Shown here one piece after another: positions 52,403-63,914 of a stretch of DNA of 64,000 bases. The translations under genes were made by a program, and so were the position numbers. Source of the stretch: Capra hircus. Lineage: Eukaryota > Chordata > Mammalia > Artiodactyla > Bovidae. The notes below the pieces were generated by a model. The model saw only the letters and a program-made list of their open reading frames with translations. It was not told the origin of the DNA and did no database searches. How positions within the stretch are numbered: the first letter of the stretch is position 1; each line of letters opens with the position of its first letter. Location of the stretch: contig NC_030836.1 of the NCBI RefSeq assembly GCF_001704415.2, forward strand, positions 27,998,001 through 28,062,000, in the 5' to 3' direction.

Positions 52403-55400
52403 CTTAGATCTTGGGGGTGGAGGCAGAGGGTGGTGGCTGTCCTTGGGTTGGGTTTTGTTTTGGTAAGTTCCCAGGAAGGACTGGCTAACAAATAGTTTCC
52501 TAGACATCAGGGTTCTTGCTTGTATTCATCTAATTTTTTTTCAGTTTACTGAGTTCTTCTTCTGCGCTGGGCATTGTCGTTGGCACTAGAGATGCGACAG
52601 CAAACAAGACAGGCGATGGAGAGGAGAACGTCCCGGGGTCCTGACTGTTCCCCCATTGCCGCTGCGCATCCCCTCCCCCCATTAATAATCTTTCTGGCCC
52701 TCGAGGAACCTGTAGGAGAGCAGCTCCATCCCCAGGCTTCAAGGTCTAGTATTTGAACAGCTCAGTGTTTCTGGATTTCTTGATGCCTCCGGATGTGACC
52801 CAACCGTGCTAAATCCCGAGGAGGGATCCTGAGAACCAGGTGAGTGACATCCGCATCCTTCGCTCCTGGACCCCAGTGTGGTCCTCCCTCTGCAGGAGGC
52901 GAGTGGCTGAGTCTGATCCTGCCGTGACGCGCCCCGCCGTGTGTCATCCTAAAGGCCCAGGCTCTGGGCTGAAGTCCCCGGGGATTCAATTTTAACTTTA
53001 ATGTAGCGTTTGTCAGTCTCTCCCCCGTTGGGTGGCTTCTCAAATTGTCCCCAGGCCCGGCATCATATCTTCATTCAACGTGCATTCCCAAGCTTAAAAT
53101 CCCCATTCACTTACGGTCTAGACTCTTGTGAACTGGCTGGTGGGGTAGAGGATAATGAGAGGATAACAAATGCCTTGGAAAAATCTTTATTTTGTACTTA
53201 GCCACATGTGACTCGCCGTGGTCTGGAAAGCCAGTGCAGCTTCCCCAGCCTGGAATTTCATTGAGGAGAAAACTGGAACAAGCGGTGCCTAGCTCCCTGC
53301 CCACCTTCTTAGATGCTCTTGCATTTTCTGTCTCCCAAAATAAAATGATAGGAAGAAACATGGAAACCAGAATGGACACCCTCTCTCCTACACTCGGGCG
53401 CCTGGCTCTGGGTCTGTGACAGGCGTGGGCTATTTGGGGCGGGTGACGTCTGACCCAGGGGAAGGGTTTTCCAGGCCGGTCAGGGGCTCTCACTCAGCTG
53501 GGATCAAAGAGATGGAGCCTCTGCTGGCTTGAGGATGAAATAGAAGGTTCTAGACAATGAGGCCCAGTAGCATGATTTCTGTGTCCTTCACAGGGGACCG
53601 GTGTTGCTTCTAGGGGTTGAGGGACAGGAAGATGGGAATAACTTTGCTGCCCTGGCCGTGTCATCTTCTCCCCGCTACGGCAGTGGCCACAGGATGCTAC
53701 CCTCAGACTGGGCTCTAGCCAGGCTCTGGGCTATATACGCACCTTCTTTGTCAGTCTTTTGTCTTGCTTCTGCCTTTATAAAAACACATTCCCATTCGTC
53801 CACTGTGTTCTATGGGTAAAGAGATTCATAATCTCTTTCTGGACTTCTCGGATGTGTTTCGTGTTCGAATTTTCTGAGTGGGCTTTCTCTCCCATCATTT
53901 GCACCTGGAGTGCATGCCTGGCTCAGCTTTCAGCCCCTCCCCTGTCTCATTCATGCATCCACTCAATACTCACTGAGCAGACTCTGTGCCTTAGATATTC
54001 TGCAGGGAGCTTGGTTTTCAGAAGAGACTTGGTTCCTGACCCCCGAGGCTCTGGTTTCAGTTCTACTCAGTCCATCCATGTCTGCACTATCACAAAACTA
54101 GCAGAGTTAAGGGAAAGCTAGCAGTAACTTGATGACTTCCTCAAGAGAGAGAGAGAAAAAAAAACCCCACCAGTTCTTTAAGGAGTCGTCTCCTCTGCAG
54201 GCCCTGCTCCAGCTCATGGGCCTGTTCCTGGCTGCACTCACTCAGCCCACGAAGCCCAGAAGTGAGGTAACTGCAGCTGGAGCTGCGGAGGGGCCCGGCG
54301 TGCTGATGGGGAGGCTGCCACTGCCCGTTCCCCCGGGACAAATGCACCCCGCTCATCCCTTGGCCTGTTGATAAAACCCGCTCTTGCTTTCCTGATGTCT
54401 AGCGCCTGGAGTTTCAGGGCCAGAGCCACCAGTGCTATGGTGACAAAGCCAGAGAGCATGACAAGCCCAGAGCTGCTCAGGGCCTTTTATTAAACCTGAC
54501 ATCCAATAACCCAGGCCTCTCGCCTAGTCTCCTGGAACATTTGGAACAAATTGCACGGAGGCCTGGAGGAGGGCAGAGATGAGAGCTGGCAGCCGCGGTG
54601 CCTCTGGGTCTCTGTGTGTGGGGCCGTGAGGACGGCACCGCATCTGTCTTGACGGGGCTGATTCTTGATCCTGGATGATTGATCCGCTGATGGAATGTCT
54701 GACTCTGGATGAGTAATCTATGACATTTCCGAAGCCCTTCACCACTTCCTGGTGCTCCCATTAACCCTGAGATGGGTCTTCGTCCCAGGTTTTTAACTGA
54801 GATGACTGAGATGTTGAACGTTTGACTTGCCGAGGTCACATGACTAATCCATGGGCCAGCCAAGACTCAGTCAAGATCTGATCTTATACCCCAGGTTCCT
54901 CTGACTGCTTGTGCCCTTTGGTGGCCCCACCTCCTTAATGTGAGGGATTCGGGTCCCCTTCCACCGGGGACCACGCTGAGGATTAAGGAGCTCTTCCTCA
55001 GGCTTTGATCTTGTCAAGTAAATAGAGTCCAAGGGGCAAAGCTTCAGCAAGCCCCAGAGGAGCAACCTTCTTCCCCCTGGTGCCCCTCCTTTGTCATTCC
55101 CACCTGTTCCCTGGGCTGCCACTACTGGGCTGGGATGCATAGAGGACCGGCAATGAACAGCATCTTCTGGAAGCTGTTGGCTGGAGGAGGAGGGGATCAA
55201 CTGCTCTGGATGCCTCGCTGTTCCCGTTTGAGAGGTGATGAAAGCACTTCTGAGATGCTCTTCTCTGGGTTCCGGCCACAATGCAGGGAGGCCGTCCTGC
55301 AAGAGGAGGAAAGGCCAAAGGTCTTGCAGGTCCTTGACCCAAGCTAGCCTGCTGCCTCAGTCTCAGATTTATGAGATCTTGCAGCCTGTCTCCCTGAAAG

Positions 55401-55589
55401 TGTGCTCTGCTCCCCAGAAGCCCAGGGCGATGGGCCGAGTGTCAGGCCAGGAGACAGTGGCCGTGCTAGTCAGGAAGGCAGCTGATAAGATGCACAAATT
55501 CCCCGGCGAGGCTCAGAGGTCATGGATGTGTGTTTGCCTTTGCAGCCCACATTGCTTCTTGCCGCTTGAAATTCTCCTAAAAACCCAGA
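52403..55589. other. 3.2-kb mostly single-copy stretch
   Basis: An eroded MIR/L2-type block lies near 52,540-52,625 ('gcgctgggcattgtcgttgg...acagcaaacaagacagg'). No exon is recognised. Numerous short frames lack domains. Confidence 0.4.
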
Positions 55590-55690
55590 GGAGCAGCTGA
55601 AAATATCCCAGGTAATATGAAAATGAATAACGGCTCAGCAAACAGAGCCAGCTTTGAGCAAACAGCCGAAAAGGCAGGCAGCCCAGGCGA
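55590..55690. promoter_or_regulatory. Small repeat-free island
   Basis: 'gctgaaaatatcccaggtaa', 'aataacggctcagcaaacag' and 'gagcaaacagccgaaaagg' form a compact A-rich, non-repetitive block. Weak evidence for regulation. Confidence 0.28.
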
Positions 55691-56004
55691 AATGAGAAAA
55701 GAAGAGAATGAAAAAGGAGGGGTGGGCGGATGGAAAAAGAGAGGCCAGGGATGCAGAGGCCAGCAGGAACCTGGCCCAGGGTCTCCACTGCCAGCCCTCT
55801 TGGCACTGTGCTGCCCTCTCTCCTGGAACATCCCCTTCCACCACTCTCTTCCTCAAGGGGTGAGGAAAAACAGAGCAAAGAAAGAGTTTCTCGGCTTTGG
55901 CTTGATGGGGCCACTTAGGAGTGAAATCCCTTGTGGTTTGGTGCCTTACACATGGTTTTCTACAGTGGGAGGGAACTGGGAGCCAGCTTAGGTGGGCAGG
56001 GTAT
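55691..56004. other. Single-copy stretch
   Basis: Nothing recognised. Confidence 0.35.
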
Positions 56005-56375
56005 TGTCCTGAGTTAGGAGGCTCCAGCTCCTACTGTGTGATCTTGTGGGGGCCTTTGGGCTCCAGTTTCCTTTTTTTAAAAAATAAAATATATATATAT
56101 ATATATATATATTTTTAATTCATTTATTTGGCTGCACCTGGCCTTGTTGCAGCATGCAGGGTCTTTGGTTGTAGCGTGCAGGTTTAGCATGTAGCGTGTA
56201 GTTCCCCGACCAGGAATGGAACCTGTGCCTCTTGCATTGCGAGCGTGGGGTCTTACCCACTGGACCACCAGCGAAGTCCTTCCAGTTTCCTAATTAGCAA
56301 AATGAGAAGGCAGGACTAGATGATTTCTGGGAGCACAGGGAGGATCCTTTCAGCTCTAACATATTGCAGTTTGTG
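56005..56375 (+). repeat. MIR SINE split by a CHR SINE
   Basis: The left half ends 'ctgtgtgatcttgtgggggc'. The right half resumes 'ttagcaaaatgagaaggcag' and 'gactagatgatttctggga' after 56,291. Confidence 0.8.
56073..56280 (-). mobile_element. CHR-type SINE with (AT)n tail
   Basis: Antisense CHR whose tail contains an (AT)n microsatellite (about 56,087-56,112). The head is 'ccactggaccaccagcgaag'. An 11-bp target-site duplication, tccagtttcct, lies at 56,062-56,072 and 56,281-56,291. Confidence 0.93.
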
Positions 56376-56689
56376 TTTTTTTTTTTCTCCCCATAATCAA
56401 CAAAGCCTTGGGTAAGTTCTAACTCCTTGTTAAGCTGTGAGATTCAAGAGAGTGTGGGTGTGATTAACCCAGATCCTCTGGGAACGTACTCTCTGAGACT
56501 CCCCTAGGTCGGTCCCCTCCCAGGAATAGTACCAGCAGAAGAAAAATCTTCTCTCTTCCCAGTCAGACCAGGGTGAGGCCCGATGAGAAGTTCCTTCCTT
56601 CCAACCATGGGGAAGGGGGTGTTACCAGGCTTTGGAGCCAGAGGGTGGAACTGGAGGACGTAAAACCCATGACCGCTCTCATTTCTTGA

Positions 56690-56890
56690 GGGCTTTCGGT
56701 ATATCCATAGCTGTGCTCGGTGCTTTGACTCCACAACCTCATTTACTTTCTTACTGATCCCTTGAGCTCAGTGTTATTAATATCCCTGCTTCATGGCTGA
56801 GACAGAGACCCAGGTAACTTGCCCATGGTCTCATGAACTGAGTCTTACCCAGATCTGAATGACCCACATCCCTAACCACGTGGTCTTCAT
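56690..56890 (-). repeat. MIR SINE, near full length
   Basis: Antisense MIR: 'gctgtgctcggtgctttgac', 'tattaatatccctgcttcatgg', 'cccaggtaacttgcccatgg', 'ccctaaccacgtggtc'. Confidence 0.85.
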
Positions 56891-57374
56891 GACCTTAGGG
56901 TCCCGGGGAAGGGAGCAGCTGACCCTGGAAGGGTGAGGGATGTTCAGCAGTCAGTGAGGCACCCCAACTCCCAGAGGGGGGTCCTCGGGAGAGCTCGGGT
57001 GGAGGGCGTGCTTCATGCGGCTCCGTCACTGCTGTGGTTCTAGCCCGGTGTGCAGTGCAGGGTTCTTCCTCCAGCTGTGGCTGTTTTTTATTTCTTCACC
57101 ATTTGATAAACTACAGAACCAAGTAGACAACAAAAGCACAGGCAAGGATGTGCAACAAGGAGCGCAGGGGCCGGGAGGTGGGGCACAGAATAGAGTACTG
57201 ACCAGGGGCAGGAGACGGCCCCGCCCAGGCCAGGCTCTGTGGGCGGCGGCCCCAGGCTACCCTCTCAGTTGCTGGGCTTTCTCGGGGAACATTCGAGGAT
57301 CTCAGAAGGCTCAGTGACCACCTGGCATCAGAGGGATATCTGAAAACAGGGAAAATCCTGCTTTAGGTGGAGGG
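56891..57374. other. Single-copy stretch
   Basis: Nothing recognised. Confidence 0.35.
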
Positions 57375-57386
57375 TTAACCAGGGCT

Positions 57387-57855
57387 TCCCTGGTGACTTC
57401 CCTGGCGGCTCAGACAGTAAAGCATCTGCCTGTAATGTGGGAGACCTGGGTTCAATCCCTGGGTCAGGAAGATCCCCTGGAGAAGGAAATAGCAACCCAC
57501 TCCAGTACTCTTGCCTGGAAAATCCCACGGACAGAGGAGCCTGGTAGGCTGCAGTCCATGGGGTCGCACAGAGTCAGACACGACTGAGCAACTTCACTTT
57601 CACTTTTCACTTTCATGCATTGGAAAAGGAAATGGCAACCCACTCCAGTGTTCTTGCCTGGAGCATCCCAGGGACGGGAGAGCCTGGTGGGCTGCCGTCT
57701 GTGGGGTCGCACAGAGTCAGACATGACTGAAGCGACTTAGCAGCCAGTACTCTTGCCTGGAAAATCCCATGGACAGAGGAGCCTGGCAGACTACAGTCCA
57801 TGGGGTCGCACAGAGTCGGTCACGACTGAGAGACTTCACTTTCTTTCTTTTTCTT
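57387..57855 (+). mobile_element. Bov-tA with three BovA monomers
   Basis: A tRNA-like head (to about 57,479) is followed by BovA monomers at about 57,480-57,605, 57,620-57,743 and 57,745-57,855. The middle part ends like BOV-A2 ('agcgacttagcag'), while monomers one and three share 'ccagtactcttgcctggaaa'. One perfect target-site duplication, ttaaccagggct, bounds the whole (57,375-57,386 and 57,856-57,867). Confidence 0.93.
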
Positions 57856-57867
57856 TTAACCAGGGCT

Positions 57868-58190
57868 GCTCAGAGAGCATCCAAAACCAAGATATAACAA
57901 TGCATCCCATGTATTCCCCATGCACAGGCTGTGCACCAGGCGCCGTGAAGGCCAGTCCTGGCACAGAGTGAGTGAGATGCCAGAGCCTGCCCTCACCACC
58001 CCTGCCCCCACACCTAGCCACAGATTGCTCCCTTCAGGCAGGCAGTCAATAAATGCAAAGTTCCTCCTGTGTGCAAGGCCTGTGGTAGGTGCTGGGGATG
58101 ATGCTAAACAAGACAGGCTCCCTGCCTTGAGGGAGTCCCTGTTCTCAGTGGGGAGGGAAGAGTCAACAAACGAGAGACAAGCAGGGCAGT
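57868..58190. repeat. Eroded MIR/L2-type sequence
   Basis: 'ggctgtgcaccaggcgccgtg' and 'ctgtgtgcaaggcctgtggtaggtgc' followed by 'aacaagacaggctccctgcc' resemble old MIR/L2-associated repeats. Confidence 0.5.
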
Positions 58191-58199
58191 AAGAAAATG

Positions 58200-58562
58200 T
58201 TAGGTGCGTACTCAGTCATGGCGACCCCGTGGACTGTAGCCTGCCGGGCTCCTCTGTCCATGGGATCCCCCAGACAAGAATACTGGAGTGGGTTGCCATT
58301 GTCTTCTCCAGGGGATCTTCCTGACCCAGGGCTGGAACCTGAGTCTCTTGTGAAGATCACATATACCATATAGCAGATCCCATATAGCAGATCCCATGGC
58401 AACTAAGCCCGACTGAGTGTGGCAACTACTGAGCCTGTGTGCTCTGGAGCTCTCAAAGCCACAATAGACCACTGCAAGCTCTGCAATGAAGCATCCCAAG
58501 TGCTGCAATTAAGACCCCGCATGGCCAAAAATAAATAAAATAAATATTTAAAAAAAGAAAGA
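58200..58562. mobile_element. Composite SINE: antisense Bov-tA joined to sense CHR tail
   Basis: The left part (about 58,203-58,350) is antisense Bov-tA without its tRNA-like head. The right part (about 58,375-58,562) is a sense CHR 3' half ending in 'ggccaaaaataaataaaata'. The junction carries a tandem 'atatagcagatccc'. A 9-bp repeat, aagaaaatg (58,191-58,199 and 58,563-58,571), bounds the composite, though A-richness weakens it. Confidence 0.75.
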
Positions 58563-58571
58563 AAGAAAATG

Positions 58572-60119
58572 AGGACAAAGTGGGGTCCAGGGAGGAGTGA
58601 GGTCCAGGGAGCATTTATTAAAAGGAGGTATGTTAGCATGCTGGTGCAAATGACTCAGAAAACAGGGATAAATGATAATGTAATAGAGAAGTTGCAAAAA
58701 AAAAAGTTATCAAAAAGGCATAGAAGAATGGGTTCCAAGCCCAGTGAAGGTGTTGACCTTGGGTAAGGAGCCAGGATTCTTTTTCAACTGAACTTGGGAA
58801 AGGGGCCGGCAGAGTATTTGGGTTCGGGTGCAGGTACTTGTTTGTAGCAAGTCTAGTCCGCAAATTTGGGTCATTTTTCTCCAGCAGTCTTCAGCTGCTC
58901 TGGTGCAGGCTCCACATAAGTGGCTAGGACAGCAGGCTGGAGGCCTAATGGATCAGCACAGCAGAAGGAGAGAAGCCAGAAGTTTCGGGCTATTGGCCAG
59001 GGGGAGGCTGGGGTGTGGATTTTGAAATCAAGAGCTGGGCAAGGAAGAAAGTAGGCATGCATGAGGAGTGGCAGCAATAGATGACGAAAAGAAAAAGTGT
59101 TGTTTTCTTTTTTTGATGAGATGAGATCTTGATAAGGTTGGAGGATGGCTGGAGTGGGAGTGTTGGAGTAAGTTAGCCCCAAGAAGGGTGGCAATGGTCA
59201 GAAAGTGGGAGTTGGAAATCTTCACTTAGAGGGTGATTCAGTGATTGGTTTGACCAAGCCTAGGGAAAAGCCCTATGAGTGGAGCAAAAGCTCAATGGAG
59301 CAAGTCCGGGAACCAAGAGGTCAGGATGTGGAATGGACCGTCTTCGTGGATGTTGGAGTCTCCAACGGTGGTGGCAGGAACAGTAGCGAGAAAGCCTCTG
59401 TGATACACGGGCTGCTTATTCAGCATGATGCTCATTCGTCACCCAGGAATGAGGGGGAATGACCAGGAACTTGGTGGAATGATGGCATTATGCGTGTAGG
59501 GGGAGGGCCACGAAGTCTGATGGTAAACTTTTCATATGAGCTTGGAATTTTGAAAGCAAAAAGAGACAGCTGAGACAGCTTCCTGCCTTAGAGGAGCAGG
59601 GAAGGTACGTACTCACCTTCCCATTCTGAAGTAACGTCGGATGTGGGAGACAAAACTTCTACTAGGAAGAAGGGCTTCCAAGAAAATATATCCTCGGGTG
59701 GAAGAGGGGACACTAGGGTTCATTTATGGCAAGAAAGTGCAGGAGATAGTCAGAGTGGACCAGGATTCCTAGAGGGCACAGTAAAAGGGTAGGGAGAGAA
59801 GGGGGAGGGGAGGTTAGGGGGTTAGGGGGACATGCACAGCATGGACGGCGATGCCTAATCTGGGAGGTCTGGGATACTGGTGGCCACTTGGGGGAGTGAG
59901 AAGCTGAGGCACGACGGGATTTGTCCTGAAAGTCATCACAGTCTGTGGCTGAGGACAGTGGCAATGCCATGCTAGGCTTGTGATGGGGAAGTGGCAGCTT
60001 CAGCGGGAGACCTCAGCGGAAGGGCTGACTGGCTGGAGTTAGCGCCACGTGGTGACTGAAGATCTGGGGGGCTAATCCCGTCCACCACTAGACATGTGTC
60101 AGCTGTTGGCATATGGGAA
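58572..60119. other. 1.5-kb unclassified, purine-rich stretch
   Basis: Purine-rich on the plus strand, with the feel of an old antisense LTR or L1 fragment, but no block matched a family I know. No exon recognised. Confidence 0.35.
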
Positions 60120-60269
60120 TGGAAGATTAGATTTGTATCACAGAGAATGTAATTTTAGATATCCCCAGTCAATGCCTTTATTTTTCAGGTGAGAAAATTT
60201 AGGCCCAATAACGTGGAACGATTTGTCCATGATCATCAAGCTAAAAAGTGGAGTTAGAATTTACTCAGC
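60120..60269 (-). repeat. MIR SINE
   Basis: Antisense MIR: 'ttatttttcaggtgagaaaa', 'catgatcatcaagctaaaaag'. Confidence 0.75.
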
Positions 60270-60279
60270 ACAGAGGTAC

Positions 60280-60556
60280 GGGACTTCCCTGGTGGTCCGA
60301 TGGTTAAGAATCTGCCCGCCAATGCAGGGGACATGGGTTCCATCCCTGGTCTCGGGAGATCTCACATGTCACGGAGCAACTACTGAAGCCAGGGCTCTCT
60401 AGAGCTTGTGCTCCACAAGAGAAGCCACCACAATGAGAAGCCGTCGAATCGCAACTACAGAATAGCCCCTGCTCGCAACTAGAGAAAGCCCGTGCACAGC
60501 AACAAAGACCCGGAGCAGCCATAAATAAACAGATGAATAAATAAAAATTTTAAAAA
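60280..60556 (+). mobile_element. CHR-type SINE
   Basis: Sense CHR 'gggacttccctggtggtccg' to 'gcagccataaataaacagat'. A perfect target-site duplication, acagaggtac, lies at 60,270-60,279 and 60,557-60,566. Confidence 0.95.
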
Positions 60557-60566
60557 ACAGAGGTAC

Positions 60567-61384
60567 ATGTATAGTTTATGGGTGCTGCTCGTCTGAGGCT
60601 GAGGCAGAAGGAGCCGACGCATAAAGGCTGGGGGTGGGAGGACACTTGGTCTCACCTCGTGGTTTGCTCCAAACAGCAAAAGTGCCATTGCAAACCAGAA
60701 AGCCTGGACTAGGGCCTCCAGCTCTGTCAGCTTCGGGGGCGCCTTAGTCGAGTGCCCGCGCTTGTCCACTTTGGGACCCTGTCTGTGATGGTGGGCTCGC
60801 CTGGGTGGTGAGCAGTAGGTGCAGCGCCTGTGACCTGCAATGGGTGAGGCTGCACCCAGCCCTCTCAGGACCAGGCTGTGGTGTGCCCCTGAGTGGGCCC
60901 CTATCTGATGACATGAACAAATCGTTTACTGTGTGTCTACCCGAAGCCCAGTGCTCCTTCCGTGAAGCTCAGAGTTGGCTTGAGGAGACCAGTCTGGCAC
61001 ACGGGACTCAGGCTTAGCGCTAAGATACCTGGGAGGTGGTCGGATTCAGTGGCCTCATGTTTCAGGTAAGGACATGCACGGGGAACAATAGAACAAAGAG
61101 TTCACTCAGGCCCCTTAACTCTTGGTCCAAAGCTTTGCCACCCGTGTGTCCTACATTTTTATTCAAATTGCAATGGCTGCTGGGTGGCCCACCATTGGAG
61201 CGGCTGCCCCATGGGCCCTGTCCCTCTTTTTCCCTGCAGAACTCGGAGTTCTCTCCCTCAGCCCTGAGCCAGAAGCCTGTACTTGAGAGCATTATGGGGT
61301 CTGGGGGGCCCTCGGGACCTCAGAATAGGATGCCCATGAATGTGGCCCGAAGAGCCAACTCCTGCCTTTCAGCCCCTCTCTCCT
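60567..61384. other. Single-copy stretch
   Basis: No exon or repeat recognised. Confidence 0.35.
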
Positions 61385-61880
61385 TTCAGCCCGTGCAAGT
61401 GTTAAATACAGCATCAAATTAAGCAAAATTAAATACATTTCCATGAAGCATTTTTCTCTTGACTGAATCAAACAATGCGGTTGCCATAGGAACAGCCTCT
61501 TCTGAAAAGGTCACCTGCAAGAAACTGTGTTTTAGGTACAACTCAAGGAGATTATGGGGGATTAACTCATTTTATACATATATATTAAATATATTTTTTT
61601 ACTTTAAAGTGGCTGTTATGAAGGAATAATATCCAACTGAGCTGGAAGATACCCATGGAAAAAAATTTTAAGTCTCTGATAAAGGGTTTTTTTTTTTCCT
61701 TTCCTCTTTTTTTTTTTTAACCAGCATGCAATGGGGGTGATAACTGAAATGGCGACTCTGTGTTTTTACTTGGCTTTAATTAAACCTCAGTCGGGGCTGA
61801 GAAATGTGGTGAAGCGAGATAATTGCACTATTCCCAGTACAGTTTTTAAACTCCGGCTTTGATATGCACCTCGTGACAGT
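61385..61880. promoter_or_regulatory. AT-rich island with RFX-like site
   Basis: Repeat-free. It contains 'tcaaattaagcaaaattaaa', an X-box-like GTTGCCATAGGAAC (61,480-61,493), long T-runs and 'ggctttaattaaacctcag'. The RFX-like site echoes the one at 45,626. Confidence 0.4.
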
Positions 61881-63164
61881 CTGAACCTGCACCCAGACTC
61901 CTGGGGCTGCTTGAAGCTCAGCTTATAACCACCCCTCTTAACCTGCCAGCATCTGGGGAACGACACTGGGGATCTTGAATGGGAAATTAGGGCCGGGGGA
62001 GGAGGGGGCCAGGCCATCTGCGCAGAGGCAAATGGAGGCCGTGTCTCCCCTAAAAAAGTTCCTCTCTGGCGTCCAGGAGTTCTCTTAGCATCAAATATTT
62101 TGGGAAGGACCAGCCCAGGTCAGTCTGAGTCAGGGAGAGAAGGGGATGGGTCCTCTCTAGATTTCCCCCCATAATTTAGAGAATACCTGGACCATCTGGA
62201 GGGAATCCTTATTGGATCTGAGTTCTAACGGGATGCCCTGGCGCAGGCTCCTTTGTGAGGGTCACAGGCAGTATTGGGGAGGAGGGGTGACACATGTTTC
62301 TACTTGGTGCTCCATGTAAAGGACCTGGCTGGAGTCCTCCCACAGATGAGGCTCCACGTTTCATGTGCTCACCCCTTACGTGTCCTCCTGGTCTCCCCAC
62401 GCCCCACCCAGCCTGGCCAGTGATAGCACAGGCATGGCAAGGTCTTGCTGTCTGCGGTGCCAGGGCGATTGGACGTCCGAGGCTGAGTTGTGCAAGGATT
62501 ATTCCTGGCCTCTTCCCTCCTCCAGTCCTGCTTGCTTTCCAGGAAGCAGGGGGTCTGGGGGTGTCTCTGTTAGGCCAGGAGGCAGAGGGTCTCCAAGTAG
62601 AGAGTTAAGACAGATGGGGAGCCAGAGAGACCTGGGGATCTGAGTGATCCCACTGGCTTCCTGGACACTGGCTAGACAGATTTCCTGGAACCTGGAGTTG
62701 CTCACACTTTAAAGATTATTCAGAACTTGCTGGTTGGGGCTGACAAGCCCAGCTGTCACATCAGGGTTGCCCAGAGGTCAGTATCCTCTGGAGCCCAGGT
62801 CACTTGCTTGGGCCAAGCCTCCCCCTGGGGCTGTAGGAGTTGATGGACAGAATCAGCCCAGACCTGCCTCAGGAGGAAAGGAGTTGAGAGCCTGGGATAT
62901 AGACATGGGATTCGGTCAAGTGTGATTCTAGGAATATGTTAAACAGGCCCAATTTGTACAAATCCGTTTAGAAATATTCCTTCAAATTCTTCCCAGAGGT
63001 TGACCTGCCGTCACATAGAACAAATGTCTTTCCTTTTCTGTGTTTATCAGGCTGGTGTGCCTGAGATTTTCTTGTATTTGTCCGCAGATCCCCAGAGTCC
63101 AGTCCCTCCTTAATTTACCCCAGTGCCAGACAGATTAAGCTTGTATGTGTTGTAAACAGTGAGA
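61881..63164. other. Single-copy stretch
   Basis: No exon or repeat recognised. Confidence 0.35.
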
Positions 63165-63380
63165 AATTATAAAATGGGCCGACCTGGGTTTGAATTCTGA
63201 CTGGCCACTTATCCAGTGAATAGCCTTCTTTCCTCATCTATTAAATGGAGGTAATAATAACAGCCACTGTCTTAAACAACAGGTCTTGAGAGAGTAGTTC
63301 TGAAGATTAAATGAGATGACCTGAGGGAAAGTATCTGGATAACATAGGTGCTCAATGGATGTTTGTTGAATGTTTTGGGC
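63165..63380 (+). repeat. MIR SINE, near full length
   Basis: Sense MIR: 'gacctgggtttgaattctg', 'tttcctcatctattaaatgg', 'gaagattaaatgagatgacc', 'ggtgctcaatggatgtttg'. Confidence 0.88.
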
Positions 63381-63914
63381 ACATAACTTTTGTACAAAAC
63401 AAATCATGTATTTCCTTTACTGAGAAATCCAACTTGCCAGCCTAGGGACCACTGCAGAGATTAAAGAAGGAAACAGCAATTTCGATCTCTAATCCCCTAT
63501 AACAATCACGGGAGGTTTTCTTGAACTCTTAAGAAAAACAAATCCACAGTTTTCCAGGGAAGAATTTTATTTTTAGAGCAATTCATTTCTCTGAACTCAC
63601 ATGTACCCTTAAAACAAGATGCCTGAGTTTGGGCTGACCAAACTAGAAAGACCCAGCAAAAGACCACTATCCTGAATGGTGGAGGCCTGGTCTATGAATT
63701 ACCCAAATCCAACTCATTTCCCCACTTGGGACATTTCCCCATTTGGAGCTGTTGTTGCTGGGGAACTGCTGTTGTCGTGGCTGCTCCGTGGGAAGTTTGG
63801 CCTCATCCCTTTTCCCATCTCGGGTCCCACTGTTCAGCTTGTCAAATGAGAGAATCTCCAAGTACCTTCAGTTGGCAGGAGGAGCTTTCTGCTAGCTTCA
63901 AACAAGGGGCTGTT
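63381..63914. other. Single-copy stretch
   Basis: Nothing recognised. Confidence 0.35.
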
